Shown here: piece after piece, positions 1-5,282 of the stretch | Layout: each line of letters begins with the position of its first letter | Numbering within the stretch: position 1 is the stretch's first letter | Notes under the pieces: model-generated | Seen by the model: only the letters and a program-made list of their open reading frames with translations | Databases searched by the model: none | What the model was told of the DNA's origin: nothing | NCBI GenBank assembly: GCA_900539645.1 | Contig: UQCY01000131.1 | Location: 1-5,282 of the forward strand | DNA length: 5,282 nt | Direction: 5' to 3' | Origin: an uncultured Clostridium sp. | GTDB lineage: Bacteria; Bacillota; Clostridia; Peptostreptococcales; Peptostreptococcaceae | Position numbers and translations under genes: made by a program

Positions 1-1
1 T

Positions 2-2302
2 GATAGAGAAGAACTACAGGAAGCAGTTAAATACTGCCATACAAGAGGAGTTAAACTCTTTATAACAGTAAATATATTGATAAAACAGAATGAGGTAGAG
101 GACTTTATTGAGTATATAAAATTCTTATACGATATAGATATAGATGCTGTAATCGTACAGGATATAGGTATGGCAATGCTTATAAAAAGAGAACTTCCAG
201 ACTTTGAAATACACGCAAGCACTCAGATGGCAGCACATTCATTAGAAGATGTAGAGTATTTAAAAAGTATAGGATTTGACAGAGTTGTCCTTGCTAGAGA
301 ACTAAGTGCACCTGAGATAAAAGAAATTTGCTCAAAGGTTAAGGTTGATATAGAGGTATTCGTACATGGAGCACTGTGCGTATGCTATTCTGGTCAGTGT
401 TTAATGAGTAGTATGATAGGAAATAGATCTGGAAATAGAGGTAGATGTGCACAGCCTTGTAGACAGAAATATGAATTAATAGATGTAGAAACAGGTGAAA
501 CTGTAAACACAAATGGAGAATACCTACTAAGTCCTAGAGATTTAAATACTATAGAAGAAATTGGAGAAGTAATAGACGCAGGTGTATTATCTTTAAAAAT
601 AGAAGGTAGAATGAAAAGACCTGAGTATGTTGCAACAGTTGTATCTGCATATAGACATGCAGCAGATAACTATATAGCTACAGGAAAAACTGGTGTAACT
701 ACTGAAGATATGAACGAGCTTTATACAATCTTTAATAGAAAATTCACTAGAGGATATATACTTGGAGAAAAAGGTATAGACATAATGAACTCTGAAAAAC
801 CAAACAACAGAGGTTTATATATTGGTAAGGTAGTAGATTTTAATAAGAAAAGAAAAAGATTAAAGATAAAACTAGAAAATACTCTTAAAAAAGGCGATGG
901 AATAAACCTTGGTGGAGGAACTATTGGTAGAATAATCAAGGGAAATGAGATAAGTGAAATAGGATTCGCTGGAGAAACTATAGAGTTAGACTTTGTAGGA
1001 GAAGCTAGAAAAAATCAGGATGTATTTAAAACATCGGACAACTCTCTAATAGAAAGAGTAAAAGCCACTTTTGAAAGCGATAAAGAATTAGTCAAAACTC
1101 CTGTATATATGAGGTTTAAAGCTTATATAGGGGAAAAACCAGTGTTAGAAATATCTGACACAGAAGGAAATTCGGTGCTAGTTGAGGCAGAAAAAGAGGC
1201 AGAAAAAGCTATGAAGGTAGCATTATCTGAAGAAAAGGCAAAATCTCAGCTTGAAAAACTTGGAAACACTCCTTATGAGTTAGAAAATATAGAACTAGAT
1301 ATAGGTGAAGATGTTAGTATTCCCGTAAGTATGATAAATAAAATGAGAAGGGAAGCTATAGAAAAATTATCTGATGCAAGAGAAGTTGTAAAAGGAAGAA
1401 GTCTAAAAGACAAAGAAATAGAATACTCTATAGAAGACAAAAGACCAGAGTATTTAGGAGAAGAGCCTAGAATAAGAGTTAAGGTTAAAAATTTAGAACA
1501 GTTAAAATCAGTTGCGGATTTAGAAATAGATACAATATACTATGAAAACTTATATGATTTCGCTGAAGCTAAAAAAATAGCTGTAGAAAACGACAAGAAA
1601 ATAGTATACTCTGCACCTAGAATAATGAGAAATCCTGATTACAAGGTATTTGATAAGATAATAGATGAAATAACTGAAGAGGATTCTGTACTTGCAGCGA
1701 GCTGGGGAGAAATAAAATTCTTTACAGAAAACTGTGGATGTGGAATAAGAGCAGATTGGTCATTAAATGCATTCAACGGAGAGAGCATGAATTGGCTTAG
1801 AAATAGTGGAATGGAAAGTATATGTATATCTCAGGAAATGAATGTGAGTGAAATAAAAGAGTCTATAAAACACACAGATGCTGAAATAGAAACAGTTGTA
1901 TACGGATACGTACCTATGATGATAAGTGAATACTGTCCAATGGGTGTACTTGTAAGAAACTGTAAAAAAGACAAAAGATGTGCAGAATGTAGAAAAGATA
2001 AATATATGTTAGAAGACCAGAAGGGAAGCCAGTTTAGACTATCTCAGAACGAATTCTGTAGAACTACAATATACAATTCTGAACCTACAATAATGCTTGA
2101 AAATCTTGAAGATGTTGCAGAAACTGGTGTGGACTTCTTTAGATTAGACTTCTCGCTAGAAACACCAGAAGAAGCTAGAGAAATAGCTAAAGCATATATG
2201 GAAACAACAGAAAACGACTTTGAATTAAGCAGTACTGCAAAAAAAGTGTTAAATAAAAACAGAAATTACACAACTGCTCACTTCTACAAAGGAGTTGAGT
2301 AA
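2..2302 (+). CDS. U32-family protein with DUF3656, RlhA/TrhP-like (5' end outside window)
   Basis: The reading frame is open from base 2 to the stop at 2300-2302 (766 residues visible). In-frame residues before the TTG at 77 (for example HTRGVKLFITVN) read as normal U32 sequence, so TTG 77 is internal and roughly 50 N-terminal residues are missing. The U32 signature EVFVHGALCVCYSGQCLMSS is at about 350-409, followed by GRCAQPC (440-460); these Cys correspond to the iron-sulfur ligand region of U32 proteins. DUF3656 covers about 1095-1372, with its typical ...TPYELENIELDIG... and ...MRREAIEKL. A second Cys group, CPMG...C...C..C, lies at 1934-1992. Family knowledge: despite the 'peptidase U32' name, characterised members RlhA (23S rRNA C2501) and TrhP (tRNA U34) make prephenate-dependent RNA hydroxylations; the DUF3656 architecture favours RlhA. 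The exact substrate here is inferred. The protein is probably cytosolic and is coupled to the downstream Nudix gene. Confidence 0.9.
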   Translation, partial: DREELQEAVKYCHTRGVKLFITVNILIKQNEVEDFIEYIKFLYDIDIDAVIVQDIGMAMLIKRELPDFEIHASTQMAAHSLEDVEYLKSIGFDRVVLARELSAPEIKEICSKVKVDIEVFVHGALCVCYSGQCLMSSMIGNRSGNRGRCAQPCRQKYELIDVETGETVNTNGEYLLSPRDLNTIEEIGEVIDAGVLSLKIEGRMKRPEYVATVVSAYRHAADNYIATGKTGVTTEDMNELYTIFNRKFTRGYILGEKGIDIMNSEKPNNRGLYIGKVVDFNKKRKRLKIKLENTLKKGDGINLGGGTIGRIIKGNEISEIGFAGETIELDFVGEARKNQDVFKTSDNSLIERVKATFESDKELVKTPVYMRFKAYIGEKPVLEISDTEGNSVLVEAEKEAEKAMKVALSEEKAKSQLEKLGNTPYELENIELDIGEDVSIPVSMINKMRREAIEKLSDAREVVKGRSLKDKEIEYSIEDKRPEYLGEEPRIRVKVKNLEQLKSVADLEIDTIYYENLYDFAEAKKIAVENDKKIVYSAPRIMRNPDYKVFDKIIDEITEEDSVLAASWGEIKFFTENCGCGIRADWSLNAFNGESMNWLRNSGMESICISQEMNVSEIKESIKHTDAEIETVVYGYVPMMISEYCPMGVLVRNCKKDKRCAECRKDKYMLEDQKGSQFRLSQNEFCRTTIYNSEPTIMLENLEDVAETGVDFFRLDFSLETPEEAREIAKAYMETTENDFELSSTAKKVLNKNRNYTTAHFYKGVE

Positions 2303-2303
2303 T

Positions 2304-2786
2304 ATGAATATGACAGTACTTACAACTATTTGCTATATTGAAAAAGACGGTAAAACGCTTATGCTTTATAGAAATAAAAAGAAAAATGACGTACATGAAG
2401 GAAAATACGTCGGGATTGGTGGAAAATTTGAATTTGGAGAAACTCCAGAAGAATGTATAATCAGAGAGATTAAAGAAGAAACTGGATTAACTGTAAATTC
2501 ACTTAGATATCATGGACTTATTTCTTTCCCTAAATTTGCAAATGATGACAACTGGTACATGTTTATATTTAGCTGTAGAGATTTTGAAGGAGAGGTTCCA
2601 GAGGATAGATTGGATGATTGTCCAGAGGGTAGACTTCTTTGGGTCGATAACGATAAGGTTATGGATTTAAATATGTGGGATGGAGATAGAGTATTTTTAG
2701 AGTGGGTAGCCACTAAGAAGGTGTTTAATGCAAAAATTGAATACGAAGATGGAGAGCTGAAGAGATATAACGTGGATTTTTATTAA
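2304..2786 (+). CDS. mutX: Nudix hydrolase, MutX-like 8-oxo-dGTP diphosphatase
   Basis: 160 residues. The full Nudix box GX5EX7REUXEEXGU is present at residues 40-62 (GKFEFGET...REIKEETGL), including the metal-binding REXXEE glutamates. The N-terminus (TTICYIEKDGKTLMLYRNKK then NDVHEGKYVGIGGK) and the C-terminal ...VDFY closely resemble streptococcal MutX as I remember it, and the length is normal for that family (about 155). Expected role: hydrolysis of 8-oxo-dGTP to the monophosphate, keeping oxidised guanine out of DNA; substrate is inferred from the family. ATG 2304 is chosen over TTG 2295 because AAAGGAG (2288-2294), inside the last codons of the U32 gene, is 9 bases from it. Only one base separates the U32 stop from this ATG, which implies cotranscription and probably translational coupling. 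No clear terminator follows. Confidence 0.88.
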   Translation: MNMTVLTTICYIEKDGKTLMLYRNKKKNDVHEGKYVGIGGKFEFGETPEECIIREIKEETGLTVNSLRYHGLISFPKFANDDNWYMFIFSCRDFEGEVPEDRLDDCPEGRLLWVDNDKVMDLNMWDGDRVFLEWVATKKVFNAKIEYEDGELKRYNVDFY

Positions 2787-2802
2787 GAAAATATTAGATT
2801 TA

Positions 2803-2836
2803 TCCAGATAGGCAATAATAATACCTAGTTGGGCAA
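2803..2836 (+). promoter_or_regulatory. VirR-box-like direct repeats, candidate LytTR regulator operator
   Basis: Two 13-base repeats, TCCAGATAGGCAA (2803-2815) and CCTAGTTGGGCAA (2824-2836), match at 9 of 13 positions and are separated by 8 bases, so equivalent bases are 21 apart (two helical turns on one DNA face). From memory, the C. perfringens VirR box is CCCAGTTNTNCAC, also as a tandem pair with about 21-base periodicity; both copies here keep the C.AG.T....CA core. They end 28 bases before the -10 of the peptide operon, a typical activator position. A LytTR regulator is encoded about 580 bases downstream. Assignment as its operator is inference. Confidence 0.6.
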
Positions 2837-2861
2837 AATAGAATAATTATAAAAAAATAAA

Positions 2862-2870
2862 TGCTATAAT
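2862..2870 (+). promoter_or_regulatory. Extended -10 promoter of the peptide operon
   Basis: TGCTATAAT is a perfect extended -10 (TGN plus TATAAT at 2865-2870). The -35 window about 17 bases upstream (around 2842-2847, AATAAT) shows no TTGACA-like hexamer, which fits activator dependence on the VirR-like boxes. Transcription should start near 2877, giving a leader of about 25 bases. Confidence 0.6.
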
Positions 2871-2902
2871 ATCAGTAACATAAAATGAAAGAGGTAAAAA
2901 TT

Positions 2903-3040
2903 ATGAAATATAAAAAATTAATATCATTATTTTTAGTTACTATTATTACAGCATTATCTTTTACTCAAGTATTTGCTAATGAAAATACTGTAAAACCACA
3001 AACTGTGGATCCACTTAAAAAATCTGTACTTAGAAATTAA
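2903..3040 (+). CDS. Small secreted peptide precursor (45 aa), candidate signal or effector
   Basis: This short frame encodes 45 residues: MKYKKLISLFLVTIITALS at the N-terminus (KYKK positive region, hydrophobic core 6-20), then FTQVFA and a predicted signal peptidase I site after A25 (V-F-A). The predicted mature product is 20 residues, beginning NENTVKPQ and ending KKSVLRN, net basic, with no Cys. RBS AAAGAGGT (2888-2895) is 7 bases from the ATG, and a clear promoter precedes it. I do not recognise a family. It is not a typical AgrD (no Cys, no AgrB nearby) and has no double-glycine leader. Its place between a LytTR-type operator and a LytTR two-component system suggests a pheromone or a small secreted effector; this is inference. 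Real-gene support comes from RBS, promoter, signal-peptide shape and tight spacing to the next gene. Confidence 0.72.
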   Translation: MKYKKLISLFLVTIITALSFTQVFANENTVKPQTVDPLKKSVLRN

Positions 3041-3047
3041 AGGCGGG

Positions 3048-3265
3048 GATGTCAAATGAGTAATAATATAAAATTAAAATTAATTTTGTTATCAGTAATA
3101 TCTATCTTAATTTATTATATTCCACAAAGTATTTTAAAATCGACAGCCCTAATACCAGATACAGCAAAATATGAAGTTATTTTTAGTATAATAAGCATAT
3201 TGTTAATATTATTTATATTTTCCTTATTTATAATATTTATAACTGATATAAATAAAAAATTATAG
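3048..3265 (+). other. Extent of second cistron of peptide operon with its start region
   Basis: The ribosome binding region at 3039-3049 reads AAAGGCGGGGA, a Shine-Dalgarno-like run in which C replaces the A of AGGAGG, ending 6 bases before ATG 3056. The gap between the peptide stop (3040) and this ATG is only 15 bases, with no promoter-like sequence, so the two genes share one transcript. Confidence 0.5.
3056..3265 (+). CDS. Small membrane protein with two transmembrane segments (69 aa), unknown function
   Basis: 69 residues. Two hydrophobic stretches are visible: about residues 7-26 (KLILLSVISILIYYIP) and 41-63 (VIFSIISILLILFIFSLFII). They are joined by a polar loop with D35, K38 and E40, and the tail TDINKKL is charged. 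The N-terminus SNNIKLK is basic and there is no signal peptidase site, so it is expected to stay in the cytoplasmic membrane as a hairpin. I recognise no family. It sits 15 bases after the secreted-peptide gene and before a shared terminator, so a linked role is likely: immunity protein, peptide processing or export helper, or modulator of the neighbouring kinase. The sequence does not choose among these. Codon use matches the flanking AT-rich genes. Confidence 0.72.
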   Translation: MSNNIKLKLILLSVISILIYYIPQSILKSTALIPDTAKYEVIFSIISILLILFIFSLFIIFITDINKKL

Positions 3266-3292
3266 ATTAATTAAATAATATTTTTACTGGAG

Positions 3293-3329
3293 AAAACAAG
3301 AAGAGTGAAATACTTTTCTTGTTTTTTTT
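3293..3329 (+). terminator. Intrinsic terminator closing the peptide operon
   Basis: Left arm 3293-3306 (AAAACAAGAAGAGT) and right arm 3312-3325 (ACTTTTCTTGTTTT) form a 14-pair stem with a single G-U wobble and a GAAAT loop. It runs into eight consecutive T (3322-3329). It lies 27 bases after the stop of the 69-residue gene and separates the peptide operon from the two-component genes. Confidence 0.88.
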
Positions 3330-3366
3330 GTAACAATATTGTAAATTATAGCATATGAAAAAGGAC

Positions 3367-3372
3367 TATAAT
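3367..3372 (+). promoter_or_regulatory. -10 box of the response regulator/kinase operon
   Basis: A consensus TATAAT lies 45 bases before ATG 3418. The -35 window near 3344-3349 (AATTAT) is poor and no TG extension is present. No VirR-like repeat is visible between the terminator and this box, so these genes are probably not under the same operator as the peptide genes. The surrounding DNA is nearly all A/T, so chance matches are easy. Confidence 0.45.
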
Positions 3373-3417
3373 ATAAATATAGATATTTTTATGAAAAAAT
3401 TTGGATGGTGATAAAAT

Positions 3418-4134
3418 ATGTATAATATAGTTATTTGTGAAGATAATAAAGAACAAATAAAAATAATACTAAATTACTTAAGGATAATATTTGAAAATAT
3501 AGATGATAATTATAATTATAATATTAATATATTTAATTCAGCAGAGGAAATGTTGGAAAAAAATATAGATGATGTAGATATATTTTTATTAGATATAAAA
3601 ATGAAAAAAATGAGTGGAATGGAAGCAGCTCAAAATATAAGAAGTAGAGGTATTAATTCTGAAATAATTTTTTTGACTGGACTTATAGAGTATGCTAAAG
3701 ATGGATATAAGGTAAGGGCGTATAGATATATATTAAAACCTATAAAATTTGATGAGCTTCAAGAAAGTATTTTGAATTGTATAGAAGAAATAAATAAAAA
3801 TAAAAGAAAGTATTTTCTAATAGATCAAAATGGGAAAATAGAAAAAATAAAAATAGATTTAATAAAATATATTGAGATAAATAGAAAAGAATTAATAATT
3901 CATTTAGTTGATAAAAACATTATTTATTCTTGGAAAAGTATAGCAGAGTTTGATAAAAAATTAGAAAAATATGGATTTTTTAGAGTACATAAAAGTTTTT
4001 TAGTGAATATGATATATATTGATTTAATAACAAATGATGCCGTTATTATTGGAGAAGATAAAGTTCCTGTTAGCAAATATAGAATAAAAGATTTGAAACA
4101 AAAATTTACTAGACTTATAGGGAGAAAAATATAA
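3418..4134 (+). CDS. LytTR-family response regulator (AgrA/VirR type)
   Basis: 238 residues, the usual length for this class. The receiver domain covers about 1-122: acidic pair E8-D9, phospho-acceptor D59 in FLLDIKMKKMSGME, T87 in IIFLTG, and K107 in the ILKP motif, so all key residues are present. The LytTR DNA-binding domain covers about 133-235, with YIEINRKELIIHL, FFRVHKSFLVNMIYI (187-201) and VPVSKYRIKDLKQKF (216-230), all family hallmarks. Role: when phosphorylated by its kinase partner, it binds tandem direct repeats upstream of target promoters. RBS GGATGGTGAT (3403-3412) is 5 bases before ATG. The kinase gene overlaps its stop by one base (ATAATG). Its likely local target is the repeat pair at 2803-2836; that link is inference. 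A specific name such as agrA or virR is not justified by sequence alone. Confidence 0.95.
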   Translation: MYNIVICEDNKEQIKIILNYLRIIFENIDDNYNYNINIFNSAEEMLEKNIDDVDIFLLDIKMKKMSGMEAAQNIRSRGINSEIIFLTGLIEYAKDGYKVRAYRYILKPIKFDELQESILNCIEEINKNKRKYFLIDQNGKIEKIKIDLIKYIEINRKELIIHLVDKNIIYSWKSIAEFDKKLEKYGFFRVHKSFLVNMIYIDLITNDAVIIGEDKVPVSKYRIKDLKQKFTRLIGRKI

Positions 4135-4331
4135 TGGAGAATATATTTTACTGCGAATTGATTAGAATATTTTCTAGTGTATTTGATATATTAATTTTTA
4201 TGGTTATAATAAATAAATTTGAAAGTAGAGTGAAAAATAAAAGAGAATTTGCCTACTCGAATTTATTATTAATTTTAGTTATAGTTATAGAGTCTATTTT
4301 TAGTAAAGATTTATTTTTAAGATTATTTATT
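4134..4331 (+). CDS. N-terminal fragment of a multi-membrane-segment sensor histidine kinase (AgrC/VirS-like), cut at sequence junction
   Basis: ATG 4134 overlaps the response regulator stop (TAA 4132-4134), with RBS AGGGAGA (4119-4125) 8 bases upstream. About 66 residues are authentic: a first hydrophobic segment at about 12-27 (IFSSVFDILIFMVIIN), a basic loop (ESRVKNKR), a second segment at about 43-56 (NLLLILVIVIES), and the start of a third. This resembles the N-terminal sensor of GHKL kinases paired with LytTR regulators (AgrC, VirS, ComD), usually 400 or more residues. No kinase domain is present. The frame stays open to 4931, but after about 4331 it only reads the antisense of purA and is not protein-coding in any meaningful sense. 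The kinase identity rests on gene order and membrane pattern, not on catalytic motifs. Confidence 0.7.
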
Positions 4332-4335
4332 GCGG
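4322..4335. other. Junction between two unlike genomes (probable chimera)
   Basis: To the left the DNA is extremely AT-rich plus-strand coding sequence; from about 4335 it is GC-richer minus-strand purA. The switch happens within about a dozen bases, inside the sensor kinase gene and right at the purA stop (TAA, complement of 4323-4325). The AT-rich bases 4322-4331 (ATTATTTATT) could belong to either side, so the exact breakpoint cannot be fixed. No inverted repeats, target duplication, integrase gene or att-like core is visible. Confidence 0.75.
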
Positions 4336-5282
4336 TAGATGATGTCCTCACGACCCGGTCCGTTGGAAACCATGGTGATCGGGTATCCGATCTTCTCCTC
4401 GATGAATTCGATGTATTTTCTGCAATTCTCCGGAAGATCCTCATAGTTCTTTATTCCACGGATATCACATTTCCATCCTGGAAGCTTCTCGATCACCGGT
4501 TTTGCTTTCTCAAGTCTGGCTGTGGTCGGGAAGTCTGTGGTAATCTCTCCGTCGATATCGTAAGCAACACAAACCGGGATCTCATCCAGATAGCCAAGTA
4601 CGTCAAGTACTGTAAATGCCACATCTGTAGCACCCTGAAGACGGCAGCCGTATTTAGATGCAACACAGTCATACCATCCCATACGTCTCGGACGTCCAGT
4701 GGTAGCACCGTATTCTCCGCCATCACCACCGCGTCTTCTAAGCTCGTCAGCCTCTTCTCCGAAAATCTCGGAAACAAATGCACCGGCACCTACTGCGCTG
4801 GAATAAGCCTTGCTTACAACAACAATCTTCTGGATCTCATATGGAGGCACACCTGCTCCGATTGCACCATATGCTGCCAGTGTGGAAGAAGAGGTAACCA
4901 TTGGGTAAATACCATGGTCAGGGTCTTTTAAAGTTCCAAGCTGTCCCTCAAGAAGGATCTCCTTGCCCTCTTTCAGTGCATTATTCAGATACAAGGAAAC
5001 GTCGCATACATATGGTGCAACCATTTTCTTGTATTCCATCAGCTCTGCAAAAAGCTCATCAACATTCAGAAGCGGTTTGTGGTATAAATGCTCAAGAAGA
5101 ACGTTCTTTGTCTCACAAACACTTGCCAGTTTCTCCTTCAGGCGATCCTCGTCAAAAAGCTCATTTACCTGAAAACCGATTTTTGCATATTTGTCAGAAT
5201 AGAAAGGTGCGATACCGGATTTGGTGGAACCAAAGGACTTACCCCCCAGACGTTCCTCCTCATACTGATCGAACAGAATGTG
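4323..5282 (-). CDS. purA: Adenylosuccinate synthetase, C-terminal part (5' end outside window)
   Basis: The minus-strand frame is open from the right edge to the TAA at 4323-4325 (319 residues visible). Landmarks, counted from the edge: GGKSFGSTKSGIAPFYSDK (13-31, substrate-binding loop region), EGQLGTLKDPDHGIYP (112-127), VTSSSTLA, VSKAYSSAVGAG, GATTGRPRRMGWYD (192-205, the nucleotide/aspartate-binding TTGRPRR signature), LPGW, and a C-terminal SNGPGREDIIYRNK. Compared with E. coli PurA (432 residues), about 110 N-terminal residues are missing, including the P-loop and catalytic Asp/His. ATG 5039 is internal. Reaction: IMP + aspartate + GTP to adenylosuccinate + GDP + Pi, first committed step to AMP, cytosolic. 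EGQLG replaces the EGAQG of the E. coli enzyme. GC content and codon use differ sharply from genes to its left, indicating a different source genome. The last two residues and stop lie in the ambiguous junction bases. Confidence 0.95.
   Translation of the reverse strand, partial: HILFDQYEEERLGGKSFGSTKSGIAPFYSDKYAKIGFQVNELFDEDRLKEKLASVCETKNVLLEHLYHKPLLNVDELFAELMEYKKMVAPYVCDVSLYLNNALKEGKEILLEGQLGTLKDPDHGIYPMVTSSSTLAAYGAIGAGVPPYEIQKIVVVSKAYSSAVGAGAFVSEIFGEEADELRRRGGDGGEYGATTGRPRRMGWYDCVASKYGCRLQGATDVAFTVLDVLGYLDEIPVCVAYDIDGEITTDFPTTARLEKAKPVIEKLPGWKCDIRGIKNYEDLPENCRKYIEFIEEKIGYPITMVSNGPGREDIIYRNK

Noticed and set aside
77..79. TTG as the start of the U32 gene
   Set aside because: The frame is open to the window edge and the upstream residues fit the U32 fold; there is no ribosome binding site before TTG.
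721..939. Minus-strand frame with hydrophobic residues inside the U32 gene, and similar ones at 2187-2396 and 2510-2713
   Set aside because: Antisense of conserved coding sequence; hydrophobicity comes from complementing Lys/Glu-rich AT-rich codons.
2295..2297. TTG as the start of the Nudix gene
   Set aside because: It would lie directly against the AAAGGAG site with no spacer, while ATG 2304 has a good 9-base spacing and fits the family N-terminus.
2804..2832. Hairpin CCAGATAGG / CCTAGTTGG with an 11-base loop, a possible terminator after the Nudix gene
   Set aside because: The stem has an A-G mismatch and a wobble, the loop is large, and no T run follows on the plus strand. The same bases are better explained as the VirR-like direct repeats.
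2903..3040. The 45-residue peptide as AgrD
   Set aside because: No Cys in the mature part, no amphipathic leader followed by the acidic AgrD tail, and no AgrB gene in the window. It looks like a Sec-exported precursor. A Ser-based lactone is not excluded but nothing supports it.
3333..3342. Perfect palindrome ACAATATTGT upstream of the response regulator promoter
   Set aside because: Only 10 bases, almost all A/T in very AT-rich DNA, and not repeated elsewhere in the intergenic regions. LytTR regulators use direct repeats, not palindromes.
4493..4789. 98-residue minus-strand frame and the plus-strand frame at 4963-5172
   Set aside because: Both are out-of-frame shadows of purA with no family resemblance or ribosome binding site.
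4332..4931. Continuation of the sensor kinase reading frame past the junction
   Set aside because: The residues are Ser/Cys/Thr-rich with no membrane or kinase motifs, and are the antisense reading of a well-conserved purA. The open frame is accidental.

Overview
The window joins two stretches of DNA that do not look like one genome. Bases 1 to about 4325 are very AT-rich (6 G/C in 60 bases at 3841-3900) and use AGA, ATA and TTA codons heavily, as in low-GC Clostridia; Peptostreptococcaceae-like is my best guess, from style alone. From about 4335 to the end the DNA is much richer in GC (34 of 60 at 4681-4740) and encodes, on the minus strand, an adenylosuccinate synthetase of the type I associate with Lachnospiraceae and related Clostridia. 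The change is abrupt at about 4322-4335 and falls inside a sensor-kinase gene. An assembly or library chimera is the most likely cause.

Left part, housekeeping block (2-2786, plus strand): a long U32-family protein (RlhA/TrhP-like RNA hydroxylase superfamily, with DUF3656), open at the left window edge. It is followed by a MutX-type Nudix hydrolase (8-oxo-dGTPase family) whose start codon lies one base after the U32 stop, so the two form a coupled pair.

Left part, signalling block (about 2803 to 4331, plus strand): two direct 13-base repeats separated by 8 bases resemble the VirR boxes bound by LytTR response regulators. They lie just upstream of an extended -10 promoter with no good -35. 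That promoter drives a two-gene mini-operon: a 45-residue Sec-signal peptide precursor (predicted mature form 20 residues, no Cys) and a 69-residue protein with two membrane segments. A strong intrinsic terminator closes it. A second promoter then drives a LytTR response regulator and, overlapping it by one base, the start of a multi-membrane-segment sensor kinase (AgrC/VirS-like layout), which is cut off at the junction.

Working model (inference): the kinase and regulator form a two-component system whose regulator activates the peptide/membrane-protein operon through the VirR-like boxes. The secreted peptide could be the signal, or an effector with the small membrane protein as partner or immunity protein. 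The peptide is not a recognisable AgrD, and no AgrB is present. This cassette is the most interesting part of the window.

Right part (4323-5282, minus strand): the C-terminal three quarters of PurA, running off the right edge.
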